Origin: Welwitschia mirabilis
Taxonomy: Eukaryota > Gnetophyta > Gnetopsida > Welwitschiales
Reading direction: 5' to 3'
Length of the DNA stretch: 64,000 bases
Assembly: GCA_051453625.1 (NCBI GenBank)
Contig: JBOZIK010000001.1
Coordinates: 178,955,638-179,019,637 of the forward strand
A program made the translations under genes and the position numbers. This document shows, piece by piece, positions 46,366 to 58,691 of the stretch (positions within the stretch are counted from its first letter, which is position 1; every line of letters begins with the position of its first letter). The notes under the pieces were generated by a model. The model was not told where the DNA came from, ran no database searches, and saw nothing but the letters and a program-made list of their open reading frames with translations.

Positions 46366-49300
46366 CCAAAATATCTATTATTATTTTTATTCAAGGATTA
46401 TTAGCTTGTACTAAATATTTTTATCTTTCAACATCCTTTCTTAGGATAATAATCCTTGAAATACATGTTTCACTTCAATTTTTTTCTCACTTATGAAAAT
46501 TAAAACTTTAACATATTATCTATTAAGTTATCCTTCTTAGGAAGCTTATTTCTTTAATTAAGCAGCATACTTTTGTTTTGGGATACATTTAAAAGAGAAT
46601 TATTCTACCTTTAATTTTGTGGCATGAAACACTTCATTGTTTTGTGACACAAACTTAATCATCCTTTTTAGTTTCATCTCTTTAAGACATGTTTCGAAAT
46701 GTCTTCATATACACATGCCTTCATCATTGCATGGCTTACTCCATATTTGTCAATTTTTAGGTTTATCAAATTCATTTTCATGGCTAGTTTCCTTTCACAC
46801 ATCCTCATGCTCATTTGTAGTCATAACTTTTTTCATTTCTTAATGCTCTTTTGTTTTGTTTCTTATAAGGAATCCATTTCTTTCATGTATTCATTTTCTT
46901 TTAACTAGATTATAAATGCCAAGATGGAATTTTATATAGATATTGATTTCACATTTTACAAATTTGTAAATTCAACTTTCTTAAATTTCTTTTATTTACT
47001 TTGATAAATTAGGTTTTTTCTTAGTGATAGTTATTTTGTGGTGAAACAGACCATTACTTTTTAAGGCCTCCTCTTAAACCAACCACTTAAGCCATTTGAA
47101 ACCTTGTTAAATGAAGTTTCATGCTTCAAGTTTGATCCTACATCAAACAACTTTATCATAGTAAAAGATTCTATTTTATGAATAAAACACTTCTATTGTG
47201 AAAGAATTTTTGTTTCATGTCTATTTTCATATACTTTTAAATTTAGTAAAATATCCTTTAATAAACCTTCTTGGAAAAACTAATTATTTTCCAACTCTTT
47301 TTGTGAGAATGAATTTAGGAATTTGTAAATAAATATTAAACTATCCTTCTCTTATTATGTTATTCAAGAATGAACAATTGGAATAGAATAATGATATTAA
47401 TTTTATGTTCTCTTCTCAATATAATTCTTGTATGATTTCATTTTGTAGTTATTTTGCTAGTTTCATAATATCTTGTTTTTCCCCCAACGAGTTCATCTAT
47501 GACGTGCTAATGGCTATAATTCATTACTATTAAATCTTTTAAAGATAATTATTTTAAGAATTAAAACTTCATGCTGATATGCTTTGTCTACTTATGAAAG
47601 ACTAGATTCTTTACTAATTTGATAGCACTTAATTATTCACAAAAGATTTTTTTTTACAAGTTTGATGTTTTAATGAATCCATTTCAACATAGTATTATTA
47701 GGCTATTTTTCAACTTTGTACATGAATATATTAATGACTGAAATTGATGTTAAAACTTCATGAATTCTATTATTGTTATGTCATCTAATTTTGTCTTAAC
47801 ATCAATGTTTATTAGGTAGTTTTAATTGCCTAAGAAAGATAATTTGATTACCCTTTTATTACTTCTTATGTTTAATTTTTTTTTGATAATTTTTAGAACA
47901 AATCAATTTTATAAAGTAATATTTATAACATCAAGTATTTCAAGCCTTTAACATCATCTAATAATCTTCAATTTTAGGTAAACACTCTTATTTCATGTTT
48001 ATATAAAGATTTGATCTTCATCCTCTTATGCTAAGACATGTCTCATGTATATCTCTTATGTACATTATTTATTTTATCTCACTCTTCATGTCTTTAAGGA
48101 TATTTAAACTTGTGATTTAAGTTGATGTTATTTTTTAATTAGCTTAAGGCTCAGGGTCTTATCTAAAAATCCTCTTTGGTTTTTATTATTAGGTCTTCTT
48201 CCATCAACCTTTTTTTGTCTAATTTCTATGAACTAGTTTCATGAGTATTTATTTCATGAAAGCTTTATCTTGTCCTACATTTAGGAATGTTTTTATTTTG
48301 TCTAAGATACTTTAAGTATTATCCTAGTATGGATTTTTGAAATAAGTGATTTTTCATGTTCATTCATGGAGAGAAGCAAAACTTTTGACTTTGTCTTCAC
48401 CTCTAGACCTAAAATTGTGGCGGTTAATGAAGTTTATCTATATTGAAAAAATAACAACATCACATTAGTAGTGCTATTGATTTTTTAGTTTTAGAGCTTT
48501 ATCACCATGTGTTTTAGGAGGTCAGACATCTTTAATTCACTAGCTTCAGATACCTTATTCATATAAACTAATTCATCATTCCATAACAAAGGATCATAGT
48601 GCTTTAGCTATCATATAGAACTTGTTCTTATCCTTTGATGCTTTATAATATTTAGGTCTATTATACCTAAATAACTAATTTTTGATCTTGTTAATATTTA
48701 TTATAATTTTACTAGTTTATTCCTTTAGGTTTATTAATAAAGAGATGTAGGGAATTAGTATTTAATGGGACCCTCTTTTTCAATTTTCATTAATTGTGAA
48801 ACACAAAATACTTTAGGAATTTATCTCTTCTAGGATCACTTTTTTTTTCTATATAGGTTTAGAACCTTAGCACTAGATTAAGTTACTTGTTTTTGATAAA
48901 ACAAAGCATTTTTATTCTTTTAATGAATCAGAGATGTTTTAATCTACAGAAGTTTATGATAAGTCTTGTTTAAGTGAAATTCTTTAAGATAGTCTAAGGA
49001 AGTTAACAATGTTATATTGCAACATTTTTTTCTATTTTCAAATGAGTTTTGACTTGTGATTTTTTACTTAGGTATTGAAAAGACATTAATTTTTCACACA
49101 CTTCATGTTGTTTTCTTATTTTTATCCTTAACATAATCTCTTTAGTAAACTTATAATAACACATAGATTACACATGAATGCTCTTCTTATTGTATTAAGT
49201 TTTATTATTTTATTATAAATTAAACTAAGATCCATAAATGAAACTAACATTTGAACAAAACCATTATTTTATAAGTGACAAAGTTATTTTATAATGAATC

Positions 49301-50138
49301 ATTAATTTTATTAAAGCTATTTGCAACTCTATTCAACTAATTTGTTTTAGGTTATAACTTTAGTTAACCTTTTACTTCAACTTATTAATTTGCTTTAGGT
49401 TATTACTTTTATTTTACTATATAGGTCAGAATAGATCTCTTTTCAATAGGGTTTGCTTCTTAGCTTTTAATTTTGAAATAATGTTTTCTTGATTTCTTTA
49501 TTGTTTAGCTTTAATTTTATGATTTTATTTTAAATTTCACATAAAATATGTTTCATGATAAGTTTCATTTAAAACATTAAATTGTCATAATTCTCAACCA
49601 TGACTTCACATAACAAAACTTAATTCCAAAAATAAAGCTAAAACATAGTTTTATTTTTTAATTTTTAACTTTAAAATTTTGATTTTAGATTTTTAACTTT
49701 AGTTATCTTTTTTAGATTTAAATTTGATTTCATGATTACTTTAGTTTTGGCTCTCTTATTTGACTAATTTTGTGAAAAAATCATTCTATAGTTTCATAGT
49801 AAAAAATTTCAAACCTCTTTTTCTATGTCATCATGAAACTAATTCTAAGTTTTCTAACATTTTTGTTTTCATGCTTATGGAGTTCTTGTCCTTTTATAAT
49901 GTTTTCAACTTTGGATTTATTTTTATAATTTTCTTTTTACTTTATTTCATGATGAACTATTATTTCATAATGAAATATGATCTCAAAAATATAGATTTTT
50001 ATTTTTATAGACTACTTGATTTTTGTTTTGTAAATAAACTTGTACTTGTAGAAATTTTTGTTCCTTTTTTTGATCATCATAATTATTAGCATTGAACTTC
50101 ATTAGGTTGTCTCCAACATTTTGAAACTATGACCTTTA

Positions 50139-50150
50139 TCTTTAATACCA
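50139..50150 (-). promoter_or_regulatory. Decayed primer-binding site of the minus-strand element
   Basis: On the minus strand TGGTATTAAAGA directly follows the LTR end ...TTTCTGACA. It differs from the plant tRNA-iMet site by transitions only. It fixes the orientation of the element. Confidence 0.6.
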
Positions 50151-50527
50151 TGTCAGAAATGTTGCAAAATAATTTTTCTAAATAATACATTAATAATTGT
50201 AAAAGTTTAAAAAACATTAAAACATTGATTACTACTAGCCTTTCTATGGTTTGGAAAATTCATACACCCAAAGGACACTTTCCACTTAGGACTGTTTCTT
50301 ATGAAACATCCTAGTAAATGATATATCAATGAATAATAAAATGATGAATGATTATCAATTAAGTTTCATTCTGCATCCTAATGCATTAGTGAAAGGTTAC
50401 AACACATAGGATGTATCTTTTCATTTGTAACCATTCACCTTAATTAATATAAATTGATAATTTTTATCATTTAAAACAACTATGTGTTTTGTAATAAACA
50501 CATATTTATTATTCTTGTTATTTAACA
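50151..50527 (-). repeat. 5' LTR of the minus-strand pol-less element
   Basis: On the minus strand it runs from TGTTAAATAACAAG to TTTCTGACA, with TG...CA ends. A TTCATTGATATATC segment lies in the middle. See the partner repeat at 45995-46365. Confidence 0.65.
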
Positions 50528-51949
50528 ACTATTAGTTTACTAATTAATATTTTTATTTTTGGATAATTTCCAAACTCTTTAAGATCTTAATATGAATCAA
50601 AATTTTGAGTTTAAAGTATGCCTTAAGTTATAAAAATGATTATTAATAGATACATTTTCTATAAGAATATGATAGGGTTTTTACTACTTTACAATACTAA
50701 AAAGAATTGTCATCTTTTAAGAGTATTAAGTTTAGTAGTAAACTAGAGATAATTTGCATACAAACTACATTGAAAATATGAGAAATAAAGTTTTATTTTT
50801 TTGGTAATATTTGAGACACCATAGAAGTTGATGAAAGGTTTTCTATCAAATCCATTTTTTATTTTTTATTTTTAAGGAAGTTGGTTTGTGGAAAATCATA
50901 CTACACTCACTACATTTAGTGGTTGGCTTAGCTAAGTGAAAGTAGAAGGGTGAATCTATTAACTTGAAAGTTAACTATGAAATTTCTATGTCTTTCTTGT
51001 GATGTAAACTCAAGATCTAATTTATAAGCAAGATGTTTAAGACCACATTTAAGTGTTTCTTAAAAAATAAATATAAATCACAAGTTAACTTACGCATTGC
51101 AAGATACAAACACAAGACATTGAAGCTTTTAATAACTCATAAATATGGGAGAAATCCCATTTATATAAAAAGATGAAAGAATTATCACATCCTTATTAAA
51201 CCAAGAAGCTACTATCTAAAGTCTTAAAGAAGTAACTAAAATGTAATTTAAATTGTAATGATCATGAAACTATTTTTACAACATTAAAGATGGAATACAA
51301 ACTTTTTTTTTTCTAAATAATATTCCTATGAATATTTTTGTGTGCAATTCATTTAAGGTATAAAACAATTAATAAGATAAATACTTTTATAGCTTGGTAT
51401 GTTCTTTTGATAAGCATTTTTTGATCATTCTAAAACTAATTCATACTACCATCTCATGGAGTAAAAGTAATTAGCTAATAACTTGTTACAAAGAAATATA
51501 TCATACATGTATATAAAAAAAAAAAAAACCCTAAGATTTTTTTCTTAGATAAGTAGATATTATTCTATGTAACCTTGTCAAATATTTTTCTATCATTGTT
51601 ACTTGCTCATATGAATGAGGAAGTAAATTCTCAATTTACTTATAACTTAAGGCAATAGGAGTCTAACTAGAGGAACAATAGATATGAGTAGAAAATAAAA
51701 TCATTTTACATGCTAAGTACTTCCTAGGCATTGTGACATTTTACCTATATGTGTAAGTTGACTTACTAATAGTAATGTCTATAGCTAATTACATATTCTT
51801 TGAAAATAAATGGATTTTAAAGAATTTTAAGTACCTTGCTATCTTGAATAACTTTTCATATTTATAAAGTATTCATGTATAATGTTTGGAAAGGGTAAAT
51901 ATTAAATTATTTTCTTATATATATATATATATATATATCTTTCATGTGT
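50528..51949. other. AT-rich DNA with microsatellite
   Basis: No gene was recognised. A poly(A) run lies at about 51515-51528 and a (TA)n run at about 51916-51938, followed by TGTGTGTG. LINE-D's 3' side may extend into this stretch, but I see no clear end. Confidence 0.45.
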
Positions 51950-53346
51950 GTGTAGAGAAAGAAATAAATAAATCTTAGATAGAAGTTGATTAGTTATAGC
52001 TCGCAAAGTCTTCATCAAAAGGGAGTACTTATTTTCTAAATTCATGCTGCTAAGCTTCTTCGAATTTTTACTCATACAAATACTATAAATAAGATTATCT
52101 TGCTTATTCGTTTAAACAACATGGCATAGAAAATTCTACTGTAATGGTAAAAAGATAAGGGACCAAAGGATGTCCTTGCCTTATAGATCTTTCAGTATCA
52201 AAGTTGAAACTTAAAAGTATTATAGTGGAAACATAAGCATTTGCATTATTAAGTAAATAATTTATTGTATGAATGAAAAATTTCTTAAATTATAGTGTTT
52301 TTCATATAAGCTAACATGAAGCATCATTTAGTTCTATTGTAAGCTTTTACATAGTCATGTTAAAGAAAGAAAATATATTGATTAGCATACTTTGGTAATG
52401 CTAAACCTTCCTAAGTAGATACAATATTATCAAACATATACCTACCTCTAAAAAATCACTTTTCTTAATATAAATAATATTAGATAGAATAATATTCAAG
52501 CTATTAGCTAAACATTTAGTTAAGTAAATTAATTGATTTCTAATAAGAAATGAAATGTGAGTTACTTGATTTTGATAAAAAACAAATTATACCATGATAA
52601 GGCTTTAGACTTAAGCTATCTTTACATAAGAAATTATTTTTATAGCTTTTGTACAAAAACCATTTATTCTTAAGGCCTTAACACTATCCATGTTAAACTA
52701 AGTTACTTTTAACTCATCTTTCATAAAATCTTTCTTGAAAATTTGATGATAAAATTATAAAATATTGTAGAAAATAAAGTTGGCATTTTTATCAAAGAAA
52801 TACTAATGAAAACTATTTGATTTGAAGAATTTAGTAAAATTCCCAACTAAATAAAGGAGAACTATTTAGCAATTAAACGACATCAAATTTAAGTTTCTAA
52901 TTAAGGAGAAACATAAATTCTCTTAAAGAACTTACAAAACTTTTTACAAGTGGCATCTTGAATTTTAAGCTAAGAGATTCTACTCTTATTAGTAATGCTT
53001 TTAGTAAAATAGATTTTTCATGAATTTAAATAATTCTTTATTCTTAAAAATTTCTTGTGAAGATGATGATGAAAAGAATGTTATTTTATAATGATGAAAA
53101 CTAATGACATACACCATTAAATTTTTGAATATATACATCTCTTTCTTTAGTAATCATTTGTTTACAAACATATTTACAATGATTTTGGATATAACACATA
53201 GCATGGATTCATCATCTAATACATTTAAGTATTTCCACTTGGATGAGACTTTACATTCTATAAAATATGCAATATCATTTTGACTAGTTGAGAGTTATAT
53301 GAATTTACATATAATCTAAACAGAAAATCATGATTTTACTTAGCTA
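51950..53346 (-). mobile_element. LINE-D: decayed L1-type LINE reverse transcriptase
   Basis: Minus-strand reading from about 52560 down gives CLANSLNIILSNIIYIKKSD, then YVDNIVST and EGLALPKYANQYIFF. HDYVKAYNRTK near 52370-52330 is motif A with its first Asp kept and the KAYD Asp changed to Asn. About 52200-52140 reads ERSIRQGHPLVPYLFTI, the RQG.PL.PYLF block. The ADD box expected near 52000 cannot be read. The upstream part (52600-53340) is too worn to assign. It ends where the LTR of the next element starts (53347), and that element may have inserted into it. The wording differs from LINE-A, -B and -C, so it is a separate subfamily. Confidence 0.65.
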
Positions 53347-53839
53347 TGTTAGCAAGTGAATATAATTAATTTCATAATTATTAACTTCATTAATAAAACA
53401 TGAAATATGAAAATTCATTTTATCTTTAAAACATGCAATCATGCTTGTTAGCAAAACCCTAGCTAAAGTTGAAGATCATTCATTGAAAAATATACAATTT
53501 AAAATAAACTAAAGAATAAGTGAGATAAAGTATGATGAAATACTTAAAGTTACATAGGCCTAAGTCTAAAACTAACGTAGGTAGTTCACAGATGGATGAC
53601 CTTTCTAACATAGTACTACCTAAAATATCATTTATAATATGTTCCATTCTTAGTTATTAATTATTTTATTACTTGAATAACATTTGGAATATATTAAAGT
53701 TTGGTTCTTTTAGTTCTTATTTTTATTATTTATGAAATAAAATTTAATCTTCCATAATTTAATCCTAAGTTAAGAGTCAGAGTATTCCGAGTCTAACTTC
53801 TAATAAAGTATCATATAATTCCTATTAAAAATTTCAACA
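53347..53839 (+). repeat. 5' LTR of the plus-strand pol-less element
   Basis: Starts TGTTAGCAAGTGAATATA and ends TTTCAACA. It shares GAAGATCATTCATT, CATAATTTAATCCTAA and the CTAACATAGTA block with the copy at 57701-58191. Overall agreement is moderate, suggesting an old insertion. Confidence 0.65.
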
Positions 53840-53851
53840 TGGTATTAAGGC
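53840..53851 (+). promoter_or_regulatory. Decayed primer-binding site of the plus-strand element
   Basis: TGGTATTAAGGC lies immediately after the 5' LTR and is close to the plant tRNA-iMet site. Confidence 0.6.
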
Positions 53852-55950
53852 TTATTTTTTCAATCCTGAGAAATAGTAGCTAAACCAGAGGTAATGATTT
53901 CATCTGAAAATAAAAGTAATAGGTTAAGAAGCATTTATTCATAAAACTCTAAGAGTTGCAATAATTGGTTATGATTGTTAATAAAGTAAAATAAATTTAT
54001 TTGTTTTATTATTTAAAGTTGGCAATCCACATTACGTTATGATACAAGTTATGATTTCAGGTGATATCATAATAATTTATTTGAATTAAAAAAGTATAAG
54101 AAGAAAGGAGATGAGATCATTTCACCAAATTCCATAGCATCAAAGCCATAGAAGTTGAAGCAGTCACCCCTAGGACAAGTTAATTCTTAAAGTGTTTCAT
54201 AACTTTTATTTCATTAAAAACTAAAGATGATGTCATAAAAGATGAATGTAATGTAATTCTAGTTGATTGAATTAAAGAATCGAAATAGAAGTATTGAGAT
54301 GAAGATTAATGAATTTAAGAGGTAATTATCAAATCATAAAATGCTAAAATACTATAAATCATCAAGAAATAAGAATGAGATTTGTGTGTAAATCAAAGCT
54401 CTACAATAATATAGCAATGAAACCTTAAAACTAATATTGATAGGATATATGAAGCAAGCATGTGAGAGATGATCTATAAATGTCTACTATAACATCTAAT
54501 GATAAGACCATAAAACTGAGAAGTTGATAGCATAGCTAATATCTTGCTATTCTTCTATAATGATGACAAAGTTCATCAACTACCTAATGTCACATTATTA
54601 TTATGTAATGATGACAAAGTTCTAAACCATATGAGTGTCATGTCCATAGCTAAAAATGGAATAAAAAGCCACATATTCCTCCATAATGAAATAGGAAGAT
54701 CTACTTTCCTCCTTTTTACTTGTTGAATTACTATTACATGAAATGGTATTGATATCATTTTAAATTATTTATTTTTAGTAAATGATATAAATGTGCAATT
54801 GAGATTTACATCTTTTGAAATGAACATAACATTCTTTATTAGAATTGGTGATAAATAAGCTTCTTAAATTGAATGAAATATTAAAAATTATTTTGATTTT
54901 TCATGGTAAAATAGATAAAACAAGTTTATAAAATACAAAATTAACCTTCTTCCTATTGAAAAGTTGATCTCTATGAGTTTGGAGTGCGATTATCTTGCAT
55001 ATTCTTATAACTAATAAGTAAAGTATGATACTACTCCTCTATCATTATTTCCTATTGAATTTATGGTTTTTCATTTTCTTCACTTTTTCTTTTTTTACTA
55101 TTTATCTTTCTTTATGTCACATGCCATTCTATCATTAAAGTTGATAAAACCTCAATGCATGATGATAATTTAAAACAAAGAAACTTATACTATTTTAAAT
55201 TGATTAAGGTTTATAATTATGTAGAAGAAGTATTAGCAAAGATCCATTTTTTGCCTAATTTCATTTTCATTAAGCACATTATATTGAATCTTTATCATGT
55301 TTTAACATTGAAAAAGAAAAAAAAATATCTAAACAAATAGGATTAGACTATTTTTACTAAACACTAATGCTAAACAAGCTAGTGAAAATATATTTGTTTT
55401 TTTCTCCCCAAGTTAAGCATTTGTATAGATGCATCCATTATTGTATAAATAGAATTACATTTTGAAAGATATAGAATAATGATAAAGATATTACATCTCA
55501 CTCTTGATGGTTTTAGTAAAACAATGAATGATATGTAGTCAAAAAATTAAATATAGAACTACTTTATAAAAAATAAGATGTGAAATACATGTTTCCTAAA
55601 GTTTTTAACAAATGGATGTATTACTAGTCTGAATGAACCATTGCCTTCATAGAAATCTTCCCATTTTATAGATAACTAATTGAAATATTTCTAGTACAAA
55701 TCATATCTTATGAAAAGATAACTTTGTATTCATGGAAAAATCCTTACCAACTTCACTATGCCTTTACACAGACAAAGTTTATTTTGATTTCTTTATTTGA
55801 ATACATAAAAACATTATAATAAAAAGTTATCATTTTATCATGGCATCATATGATAGTATATAAAAGCTTTTTAAGAGAGAACTTCACTGAAAGATAGACA
55901 AAATCATATTGGCTATGAATTAGACATCTAAATATTTTTATATAAAGAAA

Positions 55951-56286
55951 TCAAATTTCATGTGTTGAAATTCTAAAGATTATTGTAAATGAAATTTTTA
56001 CTCCTTCAAAAACCTTGTAACAATCCTTATTAAAATGGTATACCATATTAATAAAGAAAATAAAGATAAGAATGAAAAATAATACAAAAGACCATACTTC
56101 TAGCCCTTGATATAATAATGTTATTTTGTTTGATGGTTCACTAGCATTAATTCCTAAAATACTTAAACCTCCTTTGTAACATAAGTCTGTTTCATTAATG
56201 TAGCTTACTGGAACAGCCATCGTACAAAACGAATTGAAGAGAAAGTGACTTGTTAAAAAGAATTTGAACATTTGGTAAAAAATCAA
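55951..56286 (-). CDS. Hypothetical 111-residue hydrophobic frame (doubtful)
   Basis: A minus-strand frame inside the plus-strand pol-less element. It contains AVPVSYINETDLCYKGGLSI and a long hydrophobic helix, VLFFILIFIFFINMVY. I do not recognise a family. AT-rich DNA readily yields such Phe/Ile-rich frames, and it lies antisense to the element, so it is probably accidental. Confidence 0.15.
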   Translation of the reverse strand: MIFYQMFKFFLTSHFLFNSFCTMAVPVSYINETDLCYKGGLSILGINASEPSNKITLLYQGLEVWSFVLFFILIFIFFINMVYHFNKDCYKVFEGVKISFTIIFRISTHEI

Positions 56287-57690
56287 AATATGTAAGTCAG
56301 AATTTTAACAACATTTGGTTATGATCCATACCAATATACATAAGAAAAATTAGTAGAGTTTATGCAAAAACATAAATATAATATGCAAGTTTTATTATAA
56401 TAGGTGAAACAAGGCTACTATACATATATTTATTTCTCTTATATTATTTATACTAGAGTTTTATAAGAGTTTGTTAAAAACCCTGTAATACATAATAAAG
56501 ATATAAAATGTTTCATAAAAAAAGAAAAGAAGAAAGTCCTATAGAAATTACTACACTTATGCATTAATGACCTTGGTAAAGATTCACTCATGCGAAATAA
56601 CAAAATCTTGCAGATAATAATAATTTAAGAAGTTTAGAAGATTTTTTTTTATGCCTATGGACTTATGATAAATGAAGTAAAATAGATAATAGAAGGAAAA
56701 TTAAAAGAAGGAAATCAATAGTTTTAGAACAATAAAATGAATAGCTTAAATAAGAAATTAATAAGATGAAATAAAAATAATTTCAAAAAATTTCTTTATA
56801 AAATTTGAAAATACAAATCAATGATTTAAAATGCATACATTTTATAGAAACAAGATTTGATAAAGACAAGAAATGAAACTAAGTAATTTTACTAAATACA
56901 TCACCAAACACAGTCATAGGTTACTTAGCTTATAGGGGAGAAGGATCAAATATCTCAAGAAAGAGACGAGATTACAAAGCCACTCGATTTGTATTCAACT
57001 CCAAAAGCATCATCAAGGTCGAATCTTAGAATAAATAGGGTCACTTGAGATGGAACAACTCTTAGAAAAAGAAGCTATTTAACTATTACTAAACCAACTA
57101 TTAAAGAAGCCATCATTGATAAAGTTATTAAACTACATCTATAAGTAGAGATGGAAAAAATTTTTAACTCCATAATTTAATGTGTTATACTATCAAATGA
57201 ATAAAATTTTGTGCTTTACATTTATATGTCTACCTTATAAACATTGGTTTTTTTTTTAAACTAATGAAAGATGAAGATTATGTAAAATGTTTATTTCTAT
57301 CTTCATCTAAAAATGAAACAAGTGATAATATGAAACAAGCACTTAAAAAAAACTTAAGAGAAAAATTCATCTTTCAAAGAATAAAATAATACTGATTATG
57401 AAATAAATTATTAGTTTAAATGAAATAAATTAAATATAACATCCTGAAGTCAGATAAAGTAATAATAATAGCTAGCCATATGATACCTTAATGAAATAAG
57501 AAACTTAAAAAACTAAAATTGATAATTTTCTTAAAATATTACTATCTTATTGATTCCTAAAAATAAAATAAATACAAAATAACTTTAAAGATGAAAAACA
57601 TAAAAGAAGAAAGACATATCAAAAAGATGCAAATAAAAGAAATCTAGATGAATTTAAGAAATCAAGTCTAAGCATGAAACCAAGTTAACA

Positions 57691-57700
57691 TTGAAGGGAA
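57691..57700 (+). promoter_or_regulatory. Polypurine tract of the plus-strand pol-less element
   Basis: TTGAAGGGAA directly precedes the 3' LTR start (CATTAACAAG, aligned with TGTTAGCAAG of the 5' LTR). Confidence 0.5.
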
Positions 57701-58191
57701 CATTAACAAGCTAACATAATTTATTAAAAATTACTGACTTCATTAACAAACATGAAATAACATGTTTTATTTCACATCCAAAATATGTAGATCTTCCTAT
57801 TGGAAAAACATGATGTAAAATGAAGATCATTCATTCAAAAATACATAATTTAGAATCAAGTGAAGAATAAATCAAATGAAGTTTTATGAAATACTTGACG
57901 TTCTATAGGTCTAAATCAAAGACTTAGGCATATGTTTCATCTTCAAATCACTCATCTAACATAGTAGTACCTAAATATTATTTGGAAGATTATTTTATTA
58001 ATAATTATTAATTATTTAATTAGCTTAATAAGATTTAAAATACATTAGAAGTTGGTTACTTTAGTTATTATTTTAATTATTCATTAAACATAATTTAAAA
58101 TTTCATAATTTAATCCTAATTTAGGACTTAGAGAATTTTTTTCTCTAATACCTAATAAGATATTACAGGATACCTATCACAACTTCTAATA
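57701..58191 (+). repeat. 3' LTR of the plus-strand pol-less element
   Basis: Partner of 53347-53839. It ends near CACAACTTCTAATA, aligned with TTTCAACA. The first two bases are CA where TG is expected, both transitions. Confidence 0.6.
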
Positions 58192-58562
58192 GGCAAAATG
58201 TCCAAAGTTAATCTTCAAACAAATGACATAATGATATGATAATAAGAAATTATTAAAGGCAATAGTAGAAGGATTCTGATTTTATAAAGATATAAAAGAA
58301 AAATAAAATATATTAAGGTGTTTATAAAATATAATCATGAATTAATCCAAAAAAGTATGAGAAGAAAAATTATGAACATGATTAACTAACTAAACATTAT
58401 AAGAATATTTCACTTGAATTCCTTCAGCAAAATTCTATAAGAAAACTTAAACTTTAATACCAAAATTTTTAAAAGAAGTTTTGCATAATTTGTATCTATT
58501 AATCTAAATAACTTTAACATGTAAAATCAAGGTTCACAGCATGAATTTGGGATGATTTATCT

Positions 58563-58691
58563 TTGAACATATGTGAAAACTTAAAAAACCCCTAGTTATT
58601 TTAAAATTATGAAAATTTCTCTATAATTTAGAGGGAGAAAACTCTATAATGTAAAAGACTATCAGAAGTTCTTTAAAATGCTTATAAATCA
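58563..58691 (+). repeat. 129-bp dispersed repeat, copy 2
   Basis: Matches 659-787 over 129 bases with about five substitutions and no indel. Here both flanks are present: TGGGATGATTTATC before and AATACTTGAATTAATG after. Neither flank looks like a terminal repeat. Confidence 0.8.

Larger units (their letters stand above)
45995..50527 (-). mobile_element. LTR element without visible pol (LARD-like), minus strand
   Basis: Two diverged direct repeats of about 375 bases, 45995-46365 and 50151-50527, enclose about 3.8 kb. A decayed tRNA-iMet primer site abuts the higher copy on its inner side, so the element reads on the minus strand. The interior is T-rich on the + strand (A-rich on the element's sense strand) and shows no RT, integrase or protease motif. 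Short peptides such as MCERKLAMKMNLINLK near 46830-46780 could be remnants of a gag. Size and lack of pol fit a large retrotransposon derivative. Alternatively, its pol has decayed beyond reading. Confidence 0.65.
53347..58191 (+). mobile_element. LTR element without visible pol (LARD-like), plus strand
   Basis: Direct repeats of about 490 bases at 53347-53839 and 57701-58191 enclose about 3.9 kb. A decayed tRNA-iMet primer site follows the first and a purine tract precedes the second, so it is a complete LTR element on the + strand. Near 54110-54260 the leader reads IPQIP-like worn coding text (IEVEAVTPRTS), perhaps a gag remnant. No protease, RT, RNase H or integrase was found. A 16-base unit, TAATGATGACAAAGTT, occurs twice, near 54558 and 54606. 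The LTR sequence is unlike that of the minus-strand element at 45995-50527. Confidence 0.65.

Noticed and set aside
49760-50089. 109-codon + strand frame rich in Phe, Leu and Ile
   Set aside because: It lies antisense in the pol-less LTR element and has low-complexity composition. It is a by-product of T-rich DNA.
55951-56286. Resemblance of the minus-strand hydrophobic frame to an organellar membrane protein (cox2-like helix spacing)
   Set aside because: The likeness rests on a Phe/Ile-rich helix and a few residues. AT-rich DNA gives this by chance, and no organelle-like DNA surrounds it.
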